Shown: piece after piece, positions 7,896-15,690 of the stretch | How positions within the stretch are numbered: the first letter of the stretch is position 1 | How the letters are laid out: each line of letters begins with the position of its first letter | DNA from: Sedimentisphaerales bacterium | Lineage (GTDB): Bacteria > Planctomycetota > Phycisphaerae > Sedimentisphaerales > Anaerohalosphaeraceae | Length of the DNA stretch: 32,039 bases | NCBI GenBank assembly: GCA_016930745.1 | Contig: JAFGGE010000006.1 | Coordinates: 1-32,039, forward strand | Direction: 5' to 3' | Translations under genes and position numbers: made by a program | Notes under the pieces: model-generated | What the model saw: only the letters and a program-made list of their open reading frames with translations | What the model was told of the DNA's origin: nothing | The model's database searches: none

Positions 7896-8765
7896 ATGAA
7901 AGAATCCTGCTGGCTGTTGGATTTTGCCTCGAATACTTTTTCGCAAACCGGAGAGGATGGAATCATTAAAAAAGCCCTCGATCTGCTGCCCGATCGGAAT
8001 CGCTGGTGCGTGGAATTCGGCGCCTGGGACGGCCAATACCTCTGCAATGTCCGCCGCCTCATCGAAGAGGAGGGTTACTCGGCCGTGATGATCGAGGCCG
8101 ATCCGGTCAAATACCAGGACCTTGTCCGCAATTATGCCGACAATCCCCGGGTCAGGCCCCTTAACCGATTCGTCGGTTTCACCGAAGCCGATTCCCTGGA
8201 CGTGCTGCTGGAGCCGCTGGACGTGCCGACGGACCTGGATTTTCTATCTATCGACATCGACGGCAACGATTTTCAGGTCTGGCAGGCGATCAAGACCTAC
8301 CGGCCCAAGCTGATCTGTATCGAATTTAATCCGACCATCCCGACAGAGGTGGATTATGTCCAGCCCTCCGATCCGCATGTCTCTCAGGGGTCCAGCTTGC
8401 GGGCGATGTGCCGCCTGGCCAAAGAAAAAGGATACGAGCTGATTTCGGTCATCCCGTTCAACGCCTTCTTTGTGGATGCCCGATTTTTCCCCCTGTTTGA
8501 GATCGCCGACAACCGCCCGGAGACCCTGCGCCGCGATCTGTCCCATGTCACCTGGCTTTTCAGCGGTTACGACGGCAGCGTCCACCTGGCCGGTTCGCAG
8601 ATACTGCCCTGGCATCGCCTGTACCTCGACAGCCGGCGATTTCAGGTCCTGCCCTGGGGACTTCGGGGGTATCCCGGCAATTATCGTCGGATACAGCGGC
8701 GGTTTCTCCGCCTGTTTCGAAAAATTGTGCTTTGGCGGGCGGGAAAAACCGACGACCGCCAGTAG
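7896..8765 (+). CDS. FkbM-type SAM-dependent methyltransferase
   Basis: The 289-residue cytoplasmic protein has a Rossmann-type methyltransferase core. Motif I, V-E-F-G-A-W-D-G, is at residues 39-46, followed by an acidic ribose-binding strand A-V-M-I-E-A-D-P (about 62-69). The D-F-L-S-I-D-I-D-G-N-D segment (about residue 113) is typical of the FkbM/Methyltransf_21 family. The upstream Q-T-G-E-D-G-I-I (residues 17-24) is common in members linked to surface glycan or O-antigen clusters. The substrate is unknown and no glycosyltransferases lie next to it. It stands alone with its own promoter (7779-7807), and the basic C-terminal tail (R-R-F-L-R-L-F-R-K) looks like a membrane or glycan contact, which is inference. 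Confidence 0.82.
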   Translation: MKESCWLLDFASNTFSQTGEDGIIKKALDLLPDRNRWCVEFGAWDGQYLCNVRRLIEEEGYSAVMIEADPVKYQDLVRNYADNPRVRPLNRFVGFTEADSLDVLLEPLDVPTDLDFLSIDIDGNDFQVWQAIKTYRPKLICIEFNPTIPTEVDYVQPSDPHVSQGSSLRAMCRLAKEKGYELISVIPFNAFFVDARFFPLFEIADNRPETLRRDLSHVTWLFSGYDGSVHLAGSQILPWHRLYLDSRRFQVLPWGLRGYPGNYRRIQRRFLRLFRKIVLWRAGKTDDRQ

Positions 8766-8774
8766 CGAAATAAT

Positions 8775-8793
8775 GGATCAAACCCCTTTGGGG
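8775..8793 (-). repeat. Inverted copy of the fkbM leader repeat
   Basis: Read on the minus strand the 15 bases from 8789 back to 8775 match 7833-7847 at 14 of 15 positions. CCCC-TTT-GGGG at 8783-8793 can fold as a tight hairpin. It begins 9 nt after the stop codon of the FkbM gene and 18 nt before the dapL -35 element. Confidence 0.5.
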
Positions 8794-8810
8794 AACTGTC
8801 TCTCCGGTGG

Positions 8811-8839
8811 TTGACGAGGGTATCCAATCGGGCTACAAT
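8811..8839 (+). promoter_or_regulatory. Sigma-70-type promoter for the dapL operon
   Basis: TTGACG at 8811-8816 and TACAAT at 8834-8839 with a 17-bp spacer. Transcription from about 8846 gives a leader of about 65 nt to the dapL ATG at 8912. This position argues against the earlier in-frame ATG at 8807, which lies upstream of the -35 element. Confidence 0.7.
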
Positions 8840-8911
8840 CCCTCCTTCTGTGCCGCGGAATCGCGGCGTTGTTTGGTTTTCTGTTTCCTCAAGCAAGGAC
8901 TGACGAGCGAG

Positions 8912-10141
8912 ATGATTACGGTCAATGAGAATTTTCTGAAGCTGCAGGCGGGGTATTTATTTCCGGAAATCAACCGGCGGGCGGCGGCCTTCGCCAAAGC
9001 CCATCCGGAGGCGTCGATTATCAAAATGGGCATCGGCGATGTGACCGAGCCGCTGACCCCGGCCGTGGTCGAGGCCATGCACCGGGCGGTCGGTGAAATG
9101 GGAAAGCGGGATACCCTTCGCGGCTACGGGCCCGAGCAGGGGTATGCGTTTTTACGGGAAGCGGTCGTGGAGCATTGCTACCGCAACCGCGGCGTGTCGA
9201 TAGAGCCCGATGAGGTCTTTATCAGCGACGGCAGCAAGTGCGACACAGGGAATCTCCAGGAAGTGTTCGGATTGGACAATGTCGTCGCCGTCACCGATCC
9301 TGTCTATCCGGTCTATGTGGATACCAACGTCATGGCCGGACGCACCGGCCCCTGGGACAAGGCCAAAGGGCAATATGCGGGCATCGTCTATATGCCCTGC
9401 ACCGCCGAGAATGGATTCGTCCCGGATTTGCCGGACCGACCGGTGGACCTGGTCTATCTGTGTTATCCGAACAATCCTACCGGCGCGGTCGCTACGGCCG
9501 AACAGCTTAAAAAATGGGTCGATTACGCCCGAGAGAACAAGGCGATCATCCTCTATGACGCCGCCTATGAGGCCTTTATCACCGATCCGGATATCCCGCA
9601 CTCGATCTATGAAGTGGACGGGGCCAGGGACGTTGCGATTGAGTTTCGCAGCTTTTCCAAGACGGCGGGCTTTACCGGCGTTCGTTGTGCTTATACGATC
9701 GTTCCTCGCGGTCTCAAGGCTTGGCGAAAGGATAGCTCCTCGGTCGAGATTCATCCCATCTGGAGCCGGCGCCACTGCACCAAGTTCAACGGGGCCAGCT
9801 ATATCTCCCAGGTCGGGGCGGCGGCAGTCTATACCGAACAGGGTAAAAAACAGATTCAGGAAGTGATTGACCTCTATATGGACAACGCGGCGGTTATGTG
9901 CGAAGCCCTTGGCAAACTCGGTTACGCCGTCTACGGCGGTCGGAATGCCCCCTATGTGTGGATCAAAACCAGGGAAGGGATCGGCTCGTGGGAGTTTTTC
10001 GATTTACTGCTGCAAAGAGCACATGTGGTATGTACGCCCGGAGCAGGATTCGGGGCGGCGGGCGAGGGATATGTGCGGTTCAGCGCGTTCAATCTTCCCA
10101 ACAAGGTCAAAGAGGCAATGGAACGCATCGCGAAGTTATAG
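8912..10141 (+). CDS. dapL: LL-diaminopimelate aminotransferase
   Basis: DapL converts tetrahydrodipicolinate directly to LL-2,6-diaminopimelate with glutamate as amino donor, the short route to lysine and peptidoglycan found in plants, Chlamydiae and other PVC bacteria. The 409-residue protein starts with the family-typical [16 protein letters not shown]. It has the substrate-region motif [11 protein letters not shown] (38-48), the Y-P-N-N-P-T-G segment (185-191), and the PLP-binding lysine at about residue 250 in [10 protein letters not shown]. The length matches the family (about 410). An upstream in-frame ATG at 8807 is rejected because of the promoter position and lack of similarity. It leads an operon with folK/dnk, panC, panD and lgt. 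Confidence 0.95.
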   Translation: MITVNENFLKLQAGYLFPEINRRAAAFAKAHPEASIIKMGIGDVTEPLTPAVVEAMHRAVGEMGKRDTLRGYGPEQGYAFLREAVVEHCYRNRGVSIEPDEVFISDGSKCDTGNLQEVFGLDNVVAVTDPVYPVYVDTNVMAGRTGPWDKAKGQYAGIVYMPCTAENGFVPDLPDRPVDLVYLCYPNNPTGAVATAEQLKKWVDYARENKAIILYDAAYEAFITDPDIPHSIYEVDGARDVAIEFRSFSKTAGFTGVRCAYTIVPRGLKAWRKDSSSVEIHPIWSRRHCTKFNGASYISQVGAAAVYTEQGKKQIQEVIDLYMDNAAVMCEALGKLGYAVYGGRNAPYVWIKTREGIGSWEFFDLLLQRAHVVCTPGAGFGAAGEGYVRFSAFNLPNKVKEAMERIAKL

Positions 10142-10157
10142 ATATGGATGCTGCAGG

Positions 10158-11273
10158 ATGCAGATATCCCGAAAACATGTCGTTGCCTATATCGGCCTGG
10201 GCGGCAATCTGGGAGACCGAGCCCGGTATCTGGCCCATGCCGTGGAGCGGATGGACAAGATGGACGGAATTACCGTCTTGCAGGTCAGTGATCTGATCGA
10301 AACCGAGCCGCTGGACGGCGCCGAAGAGCCGTGTTATCTGAACGCTGTGGCGGCGATCCGGACGCGATTGCAGCCGGATCAACTTTTGTGGGTATTGCAT
10401 TCGATTGAACACTCCATGGGGCGTATCCGCTCGGAACGATGGCAGTCGCGCACGATCGATCTGGATTTACTTCTGTATGGCGATCAGGTGATTCACCAAG
10501 AGTCGCTCAGGGTGCCCCATCCGCAAATGCACCTGCGCAGTTTTGTCCTGCGAGGCCTCTGTCAATTGGATGCGCATCGGGTCCATCCTATCCTGGGAGA
10601 GACCGTATCCTCTCTGGCGGATCGGCTGGGGGGAGGGGATTTTTTTATTGATCCCGATCGACCGCAGTTAATCTCGGTCGCCGGATTGATCGGGGCGGGT
10701 AAGACCACTCTGGCCCGGCTTCTGGCTGCACGATTCGGATGTGAGTTGATCATTGAGGCGTACGACACCAATCCCTACCTGCCGAAGGTATGTGCCGGCC
10801 AAAAGGAGCTGGCTCTGGATAGTCAATTGTATTTTTTACACAGTCGCAGGGAGCAACTGGCCCGCGACCGGCTCGGAGCCGGCGAGATTGTGTTCAGCGA
10901 TTATGTATTTGAAAAAGACCGCATTTTTGCCCGACGAACGCTGGATCAGGACCAGTACAAAGCCTATGAGCCGCAGGCTGTGGCGGTCGAATCCCAGGTG
11001 ACGCCTCCGGTGCTGGTCCTGTATCTGGAGGCGAGCCCTTCCCAGTGTCTGGAGCGAATTCATCGCCGCAATCGGCCCTATGAACAGGGGATGACCCTGC
11101 CTTCCCTTGAAACGCTGGCCTGTGCCTACCAGACGGTGTTTTCCCAGTGGCGTCAATGTCCGGTAATTCGGCTGGATATAAGCCGGTTTGATTGTTTTGA
11201 TAAATTGCATCTGGATTGGCTGATTCGACAGGTGTGGGCGTATGTCTATTGCCCCGACGAGGAGGAAGAATAG
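10158..11273 (+). CDS. folK: HPPK (FolK) fused to a deoxynucleoside kinase
   Basis: The 371-residue fusion joins two enzymes. Residues about 8-160 are 6-hydroxymethyl-7,8-dihydropterin pyrophosphokinase (folate synthesis): Y-I-G-L-G-G-N-L-G-D-R at 11-21, the catalytic R-T-I-D-L-D-L-L block with metal aspartates at 101 and 103, and P-H-P-Q-M-H-L-R at 120-127. Residues about 172-371 are a P-loop deoxynucleoside kinase: Walker A G-L-I-G-A-G-K-T at 176-183, an E-A-Y-D-T-N-P-Y-L segment at 200-208, and S-D-Y-V-F-E-K-D-R-I-F-A near 247-258. The second domain should phosphorylate a purine or pyrimidine deoxynucleoside for salvage. The ATG lies 16 bp after dapL and has only a weak ribosome binding site. 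The stop is 3 bp before panC. Confidence 0.9.
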   Translation: MQISRKHVVAYIGLGGNLGDRARYLAHAVERMDKMDGITVLQVSDLIETEPLDGAEEPCYLNAVAAIRTRLQPDQLLWVLHSIEHSMGRIRSERWQSRTIDLDLLLYGDQVIHQESLRVPHPQMHLRSFVLRGLCQLDAHRVHPILGETVSSLADRLGGGDFFIDPDRPQLISVAGLIGAGKTTLARLLAARFGCELIIEAYDTNPYLPKVCAGQKELALDSQLYFLHSRREQLARDRLGAGEIVFSDYVFEKDRIFARRTLDQDQYKAYEPQAVAVESQVTPPVLVLYLEASPSQCLERIHRRNRPYEQGMTLPSLETLACAYQTVFSQWRQCPVIRLDISRFDCFDKLHLDWLIRQVWAYVYCPDEEEE

Positions 11274-11276
11274 CGT

Positions 11277-12143
11277 ATGCAGATCGTCAAGACCATTGCT
11301 GAGGCGCGCCGGCTCGTTTCCACAGCCCGGCAGGAAGGCAAACGGATCGGCTTTGTGCCGACCATGGGGGCGCTGCATGAGGGCCATGTCTCCTTGATGA
11401 ACGCCGCCCGCGGACGATGCGGGTATGTTGTCGTCAGCATTTTTGTCAATCCGACGCAATTCGGGCCGAATGAGGATTTCGAAAAGTACCCCCGTGACCT
11501 GGATGCCGACGCGGTCGCCTGTCAAAAAGCCGGTGTGGATCTGATCTTTGCCCCATCGGCAAAGGAGATGTATCCTCAGGAGAATCGAACCTGGGTTCAG
11601 GTCGAACAGTTGACCGAACCTCTCTGTGGAGCCCGGCGGCCGGGTCATTTTCGGGGTGTAACCACGGTTTGCGCCAAGCTGTTCCATATCGTCGGGGCCG
11701 ATATGGCGTTTTTTGGGCAAAAAGACGCTCAGCAGGCCATCATAATTCGACGGATGGTGTCGGATCTGTTTTTTCCCCTGGAAATTGTCCTGTGTCCTAC
11801 GATTCGCGAATCCGACGGACTGGCGGTCAGCAGCCGAAACCGATATCTGAATCCAACCGAACGCAAAGAGGCCGTCCTTCTGTTTCAGGCCTTGAAAACC
11901 GGCGAGGACCTGGCCCGAAAAGGCGAAAAACGGACGGAGGTATTGATCGCGGCGATGCAGCAGATTCTGGGTAGCTCGGCCCTGCTGGCGCCGGAGTATG
12001 TGGAAATCGTCGATCAGGAGACCCTGGAGCCTCTGGAGAATCTTGACAAGCCGGCCCTGGTCGCGCTGGCGGCAAAGCTCGGGACAACCCGCCTGATCGA
12101 TAATATAATCCTGGACTTGAATGTGCCGCCAGGGGGAGTATAA
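11277..12143 (+). CDS. panC: Pantothenate synthetase (pantoate-beta-alanine ligase)
   Basis: PanC joins pantoate and beta-alanine with ATP to make pantothenate, the coenzyme A precursor. The 288-residue cytoplasmic enzyme shows all family motifs. These are P-T-M-G-A-L-H-E-G-H (28-37, with the HIGH-like histidines at 34 and 37), V-S-I-F-V-N-P-T-Q-F-G, F-R-G-V-T-T-V, F-F-G-Q-K-D-A-Q-Q, and the late R-E-S-D-G-L-A-V-S-S-R-N loop. The length is normal. It begins 3 bp after folK, with AGGAGG in the end of that gene, so the two are translationally close. PanD follows directly; panB is not in this window. Confidence 0.97.
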   Translation: MQIVKTIAEARRLVSTARQEGKRIGFVPTMGALHEGHVSLMNAARGRCGYVVVSIFVNPTQFGPNEDFEKYPRDLDADAVACQKAGVDLIFAPSAKEMYPQENRTWVQVEQLTEPLCGARRPGHFRGVTTVCAKLFHIVGADMAFFGQKDAQQAIIIRRMVSDLFFPLEIVLCPTIRESDGLAVSSRNRYLNPTERKEAVLLFQALKTGEDLARKGEKRTEVLIAAMQQILGSSALLAPEYVEIVDQETLEPLENLDKPALVALAAKLGTTRLIDNIILDLNVPPGGV

Positions 12144-12144
12144 T
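12117..12144 (+). promoter_or_regulatory. Possible internal promoter for panD-lgt
   Basis: TTGAAT at 12117-12122 and a perfect TATAAT at 12139-12144 with a 16-bp spacer overlap the panC stop codon. It could drive panD and lgt separately from the dapL promoter. The sequence is also constrained by panC coding, so chance is possible. Confidence 0.4.
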
Positions 12145-12179
12145 ACCGGTTTTGTTACCCATTAGGATAGCGTAAAGTT

Positions 12180-12536
12180 ATGTTTATCAAGGCGTTAAAA
12201 GGCAAGATTCATCGCGGGACCGTCACCGATACCAAGGTGGATTATCCGGGCAGCGTCGGGATCGATGTCGATCTGCTGGAGGCGGCCGGGATCTTACCCT
12301 ATGAGGAGGTCCTTCTGGCCAATGTAACCAACGGTTCTCGCGTTGAGACCTATGTCGTGCCTGCTGAGCGGGGCGGCGGGGATATCGTGGTGCTCGGAGC
12401 AGCCGCCCGTCTGTTCAGCCCGGGCGATATCGTCATCATCATGAATTTCGCGTATTTCTGCCCCGAAGAATTGATAGGACACAAACCCAAAGTGGTCGTT
12501 CCCGATGCGAATAACAAAGTGGAAAGGATTCTGTAA
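12180..12536 (+). CDS. panD: Aspartate 1-decarboxylase (pyruvoyl enzyme precursor)
   Basis: PanD decarboxylates L-aspartate to beta-alanine, the second substrate of PanC. The 118-residue proenzyme self-cleaves to create a pyruvoyl group. The cleavage site is visible as Y-P-G-S at 22-25, Gly24-Ser25. Lys9 in K-G-K-I-H-R, the N-V-T-N-G loop at 48-52, Arg54, Thr57 and Tyr58 occupy the same positions as in the E. coli enzyme. The sequence is complete and of normal length. It lies 36 bp after panC and 5 bp before lgt. Confidence 0.97.
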   Translation: MFIKALKGKIHRGTVTDTKVDYPGSVGIDVDLLEAAGILPYEEVLLANVTNGSRVETYVVPAERGGGDIVVLGAAARLFSPGDIVIIMNFAYFCPEELIGHKPKVVVPDANNKVERIL

Positions 12537-12541
12537 ACTCG

Positions 12542-13549
12542 ATGTTTCCTGAATTATTCGAACTTCCGATCGTTCATGTCACCATCAAAAGCTACGGCAC
12601 GATGATCGTTATCGGTTTTCTCCTGGCGGTGCTGCTGATGCGTCGGTTGCTCAAGGGCTTCGGGGAAAATCCCGATCATATCACCAATGTGGCCTTATAC
12701 GCCTTGATCGCCGGCGTAATCGGAGCAAGGATTTTCTATGTGGTTCACTTCTGGGAAAAGTTCCGCGGCGAGCCGTTGTCGGTGTTTGCCGTCTGGCAGG
12801 GGGGGCTGGAATATCTGGGGGGCGTGCTGCTGGCGATTGTGGTGGTTCTGATCTATTTATTCTGGAACAGGCTCCCGATGCGAACCTATATGGATGTGCT
12901 CAGCATCGGATTGATGCTGGGTCTGGGTTTTGGCCGGATCGGATGTTTCTGGAATGGCTGCTGTTTTGGCAAGGTTACCGATTTCCCGCTGGGGATTCGT
13001 TTTCCTTACGCCTCCCCGCCTTACGTCAGTCAGGTCTATCCCGATCCGAAGCGTGATCGGAATAAACCGCTTCTGGAATTACCGGCCGAGTACTATGGGT
13101 ATCTCAATACAGATGGAAAATGGATCCCTTCGTCCGAGGCCAATCGGTATAATGAGTTTCTCAAACCCAAGTCGATGCTCACTCCAGAGCAGAAGGAACA
13201 GGTGAAAGGCCCATTTCGGGCCTTGCCGGTCCATCCGACGCAACTGTATGCGTCCGCCAACGCCTTTTTACTCAGTCTGATAACACTGCTGGTCTGGCGC
13301 AAAATCAAAGAGCGCAAACCCGGGTGCACCTTCGGCCTCATGTTTATTCTGTACGGAACCACCCGTTTCCTCCTTGAGATGGTTCGAAACGACAATCCGT
13401 TCGAGCGGTCCTGGTGGACGATATATCGGGGCGGAACGATGTCGCAGAACCTGGGCATCTACATGGTGATCCTGGGAATCATCATGCTGCTTATTTTCGG
13501 CACACAGAAAAGCCCGAAACGCCCGATGCGGCGGAAACGTTCAAAGTAA
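12542..13549 (+). CDS. lgt: Prolipoprotein diacylglyceryl transferase with an enlarged periplasmic loop
   Basis: Lgt transfers diacylglycerol from phosphatidylglycerol to the lipobox cysteine of prelipoproteins in the inner membrane. The 335-residue protein has about seven hydrophobic helices and the Lgt signature G-R-I-G-C-F-W-N-G-C-C-F-G at 131-143. H-P-T-Q-L-Y is at 231-236, and a late R-G-G-T-M-S-Q-N-L-G segment precedes the last helix. Typical Lgt proteins have about 260-290 residues. The excess lies between about residues 155 and 228, a hydrophilic charged insertion (Y-P-D-P-K-R-D-R-N-K and others), probably periplasmic. The C-terminus is a basic tail. It is the last gene of the dapL operon, and its final 9 bp overlap the convergent bioF-like gene. 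Confidence 0.95.
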   Translation: MFPELFELPIVHVTIKSYGTMIVIGFLLAVLLMRRLLKGFGENPDHITNVALYALIAGVIGARIFYVVHFWEKFRGEPLSVFAVWQGGLEYLGGVLLAIVVVLIYLFWNRLPMRTYMDVLSIGLMLGLGFGRIGCFWNGCCFGKVTDFPLGIRFPYASPPYVSQVYPDPKRDRNKPLLELPAEYYGYLNTDGKWIPSSEANRYNEFLKPKSMLTPEQKEQVKGPFRALPVHPTQLYASANAFLLSLITLLVWRKIKERKPGCTFGLMFILYGTTRFLLEMVRNDNPFERSWWTIYRGGTMSQNLGIYMVILGIIMLLIFGTQKSPKRPMRRKRSK

Positions 13550-14713
13550 GGTTTGAATCGCTTGGCACAGACGATCGATCTGTTCCGTTGTGTGGTCTGC
13601 CTGCACACTGATCCGAAGTCTGGAACTGCCCGGCGGTACAGTGGGGGGGCGAATCGCCGAAACCAGAAAACCCTGCTTAAATAACGCCTGGGACACGTCC
13701 ATGGCTTTTTGGGCCTCGCCCAGGATCAGAGGCACGATATGGGTTGTACTCCTGCCGATATCTGCGCCTGCCGATGCGAGTTGTGATCGGAGATATTCGG
13801 CGTTGTCCTGTAGCCGCATCCTTCGTTGCGGTTCCTCTTGCAGGATATCCAGGACTACATCGACTGCCGCACAGTTGACCGGGCTGGGAGCAGTCGTATA
13901 AATGAATGGACGGGCTTTGTTGATCAAATAGTCAATCACTGCTTGAGGAGCGGCAATGACAGCCCCGGTCGCGGCGAATGCCTTCCCCAGAGGCGCAACG
14001 ATAATATCAATTTGGTCCAAAACGTTTTCGGCCAATCCTTTTCCCTGGGATCCAATACAACCGACAGCATGAGCCTCATCCACAACCAGAATCGCACCAT
14101 GGCGATGTTTCAATTCGATCAGATTTGACAGATTGGCTGTATCGCCATCCATCGAAAAAATGCTCTCAGTGACGATAAATGTCTGGGCTGCCTGGTTTTC
14201 CGACAAAAGCGTGTCCAGGTAATCCGGGTCATCCCGGCGGTATCGCTTGAATCGGGCCCTCCCGGCCATGGCGCCATCCAGGATCGAGGCATGGTCAAAC
14301 CGGTCCAGCAGCACCAGGTCATCTTTTTGGGGGATGGTGCCCAACAGGGCCTCGTTGGCGGCCCAGCCGGAATTGAACAGTAGGGCCGATTCCTTCTGGA
14401 AAAATGCGGAAAACCGTTTCTCCAAAGCGACATGAGGCTCCATGGTCCCGCTAATCAGCCGGGAAGAACAGGCGCCATAACCATATTCTCGGACAGCGTT
14501 TATGACTGCCTCTTTGATTTTGGGGTGACCGGCCAGGTTCAGATAATTATTGCTGCAAAACAGAATTTTTTCGCTCGGTTCGGCGCCCTGAAGCCATACC
14601 CTTGGCCCCTGGCCCGACTCTATACAGAGCAATCGACGCCGCAGGCCGGCCTTCTCCATCGCATCCAATTCCCGGTTCAGGAAAACGAAATCTTCCATTT
14701 TGGAATTTCCCAT
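13541..14713 (-). CDS. bioF: 8-amino-7-oxononanoate synthase-like alpha-oxoamine synthase
   Basis: This PLP enzyme condenses an amino acid with an acyl-CoA; BioF makes the first committed intermediate of the biotin ring from alanine and pimeloyl thioester. The 390-residue protein shows S-N-N-Y-L-N-L-A-G-H-P, G-S-x-R-L-I-S-G-T, D-H-A-S-I-L-D-G, E-S-I-F-S-M-D-G-D, V-D-E-A-H-A-V-G, and the PLP lysine in A-P-L-G-K-A-F-A-A-T-G-A. The I-Y-T-T-A-P-S-P segment is closer to BioF than to 2-amino-3-ketobutyrate ligase, but the two are hard to separate by eye. No other biotin genes are nearby. The start is ATG 14713; ATG 14698 (beginning M-E-D-F-V) is equally possible. A good -10 (TATAAT, 14743-14738 on the minus strand) lies just upstream. 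Confidence 0.82.
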   Translation of the reverse strand: MGNSKMEDFVFLNRELDAMEKAGLRRRLLCIESGQGPRVWLQGAEPSEKILFCSNNYLNLAGHPKIKEAVINAVREYGYGACSSRLISGTMEPHVALEKRFSAFFQKESALLFNSGWAANEALLGTIPQKDDLVLLDRFDHASILDGAMAGRARFKRYRRDDPDYLDTLLSENQAAQTFIVTESIFSMDGDTANLSNLIELKHRHGAILVVDEAHAVGCIGSQGKGLAENVLDQIDIIVAPLGKAFAATGAVIAAPQAVIDYLINKARPFIYTTAPSPVNCAAVDVVLDILQEEPQRRMRLQDNAEYLRSQLASAGADIGRSTTHIVPLILGEAQKAMDVSQALFKQGFLVSAIRPPTVPPGSSRLRISVQADHTTEQIDRLCQAIQTLL

Positions 14714-14785
14714 TGAATCGCTGTCGAATCTGCCGATATTATAGGAAATCCTGAAACAAGATGTTAGCGGATAGGTGGTATTTTG

Positions 14786-15619
14786 ATGGGTATTTACGAC
14801 CGTGATTACAGTCATGAGGATTATCAAAACTCGCACCGGCGTGTCCAGTTTACCATGCCGCCCATTACGCCTGTGGTCAAATGGTTTCTGATCGCCAATA
14901 TCGTCGTCTTCGTTTTCGAAGTGGTTTTTTTTGCCGATGCCAATCGCATCAATCCCATCGAGCAATGGTTCAGCGTGTTCCCGTACCATTGGCTGGCGGC
15001 CATCCAGGTCTGGCGCTGGATTACATACCAGTTTCTCCATGCCGACGCGGCGCACCTTTTGTTCAATATGTTCGTGCTCTTTCAGTTTGGTCCGTTGTTG
15101 GAGCGGCAGTTCGGCAGCCGGCAGTTTTTGATTTTCTATCTATGCGCCGGGGCGGCGGGCGGCTTGGTTTATACCCTGTTGTTTTTCGGAGATCAGGCGT
15201 TTCTGGTGGGGGCTTCCGGGGCGATTCTGGGGCTGTTGGGCGCCGGGGCGGTGTTGTACCCTCATATGCGCATTCTGTTTATGCTGATCATTCCGATGTC
15301 TCTGCGGATGCTGGCCGTCGTGCTTGTGGCGATCAGCGTTATGATGTTTCTGGCCGGACGCAACGCCGGCGGCGAAGCAGCGCATCTGGCCGGACTGGCA
15401 GTAGGTGTGGTTTACGTTCTCTGGCAACCATGGGTAAGTAAAACCCGGCAGAAAATCGGACAGGGACGCTGGCAGCGGAAGATGGATCGGGAGCGGTCCT
15501 TTCAGGCGGAAGTGGATCGAGTCCTAAAAAAAGTCCATGATTCCGGAATAGCCAGCCTGACCAACAACGAAAAGAAAATCCTTAAAGAAGCTACCTTGCG
15601 GGAACAACAGGAACGGTAA
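14786..15619 (+). CDS. Rhomboid-family intramembrane serine protease
   Basis: Rhomboids cut transmembrane substrates inside the lipid bilayer. The 277-residue protein has about six transmembrane helices. H-A-D-A-A-H-L-L-F-N is at 85-94 with the oxyanion-region asparagine at 94. The catalytic serine is Ser144 in G-A-S-G, and its partner is His200 in A-A-H-L-A-G. The C-terminal cytoplasmic part (about 225-277) is hydrophilic and ends with an I-A-S-L-T-N-N-E-K-K-I-L-K-E-A segment like the DUF6576 tail of many bacterial rhomboids. ATG 14786 has AGGTGG seven bases upstream; the TTG just before it is not needed. It is divergent from the bioF-like gene and ends at a strong hairpin terminator. Confidence 0.93.
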   Translation: MGIYDRDYSHEDYQNSHRRVQFTMPPITPVVKWFLIANIVVFVFEVVFFADANRINPIEQWFSVFPYHWLAAIQVWRWITYQFLHADAAHLLFNMFVLFQFGPLLERQFGSRQFLIFYLCAGAAGGLVYTLLFFGDQAFLVGASGAILGLLGAGAVLYPHMRILFMLIIPMSLRMLAVVLVAISVMMFLAGRNAGGEAAHLAGLAVGVVYVLWQPWVSKTRQKIGQGRWQRKMDRERSFQAEVDRVLKKVHDSGIASLTNNEKKILKEATLREQQER

Positions 15620-15652
15620 TGTACAGACCGGACGCGGAGCTTGACGAAAAGT

Positions 15653-15690
15653 ACCCTGGCGGTCCCTTGCGTTTGTCCGTCAGGGTTTTT
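15653..15690. terminator. Bidirectional rho-independent terminator
   Basis: ACCCTGGCGG (15653-15662) pairs with CCGTCAGGGT (15677-15686 minus one overlap, effectively 15677-15686) over ten positions with one G-U wobble, around a 14-nt loop. On the plus strand it runs into TTTTT and ends the rhomboid transcript. On the minus strand the same stem is followed by ACTTTT and can end the sigma-operon transcript. The stem includes the stop codon of the minus-strand gene (15680-15682). Confidence 0.8.

Noticed and set aside
8783..8793. CCCC-TTT-GGGG as terminator of the FkbM gene
   Set aside because: No T-run follows and it forms part of the inverted short repeat; kept only as a repeat.
13540..13557. 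Hairpin TTCAAA/TTTGAA at the convergent ends of lgt and the bioF-like gene as terminator
   Set aside because: Short AT-only stem without a T-run; unlikely to terminate on its own.
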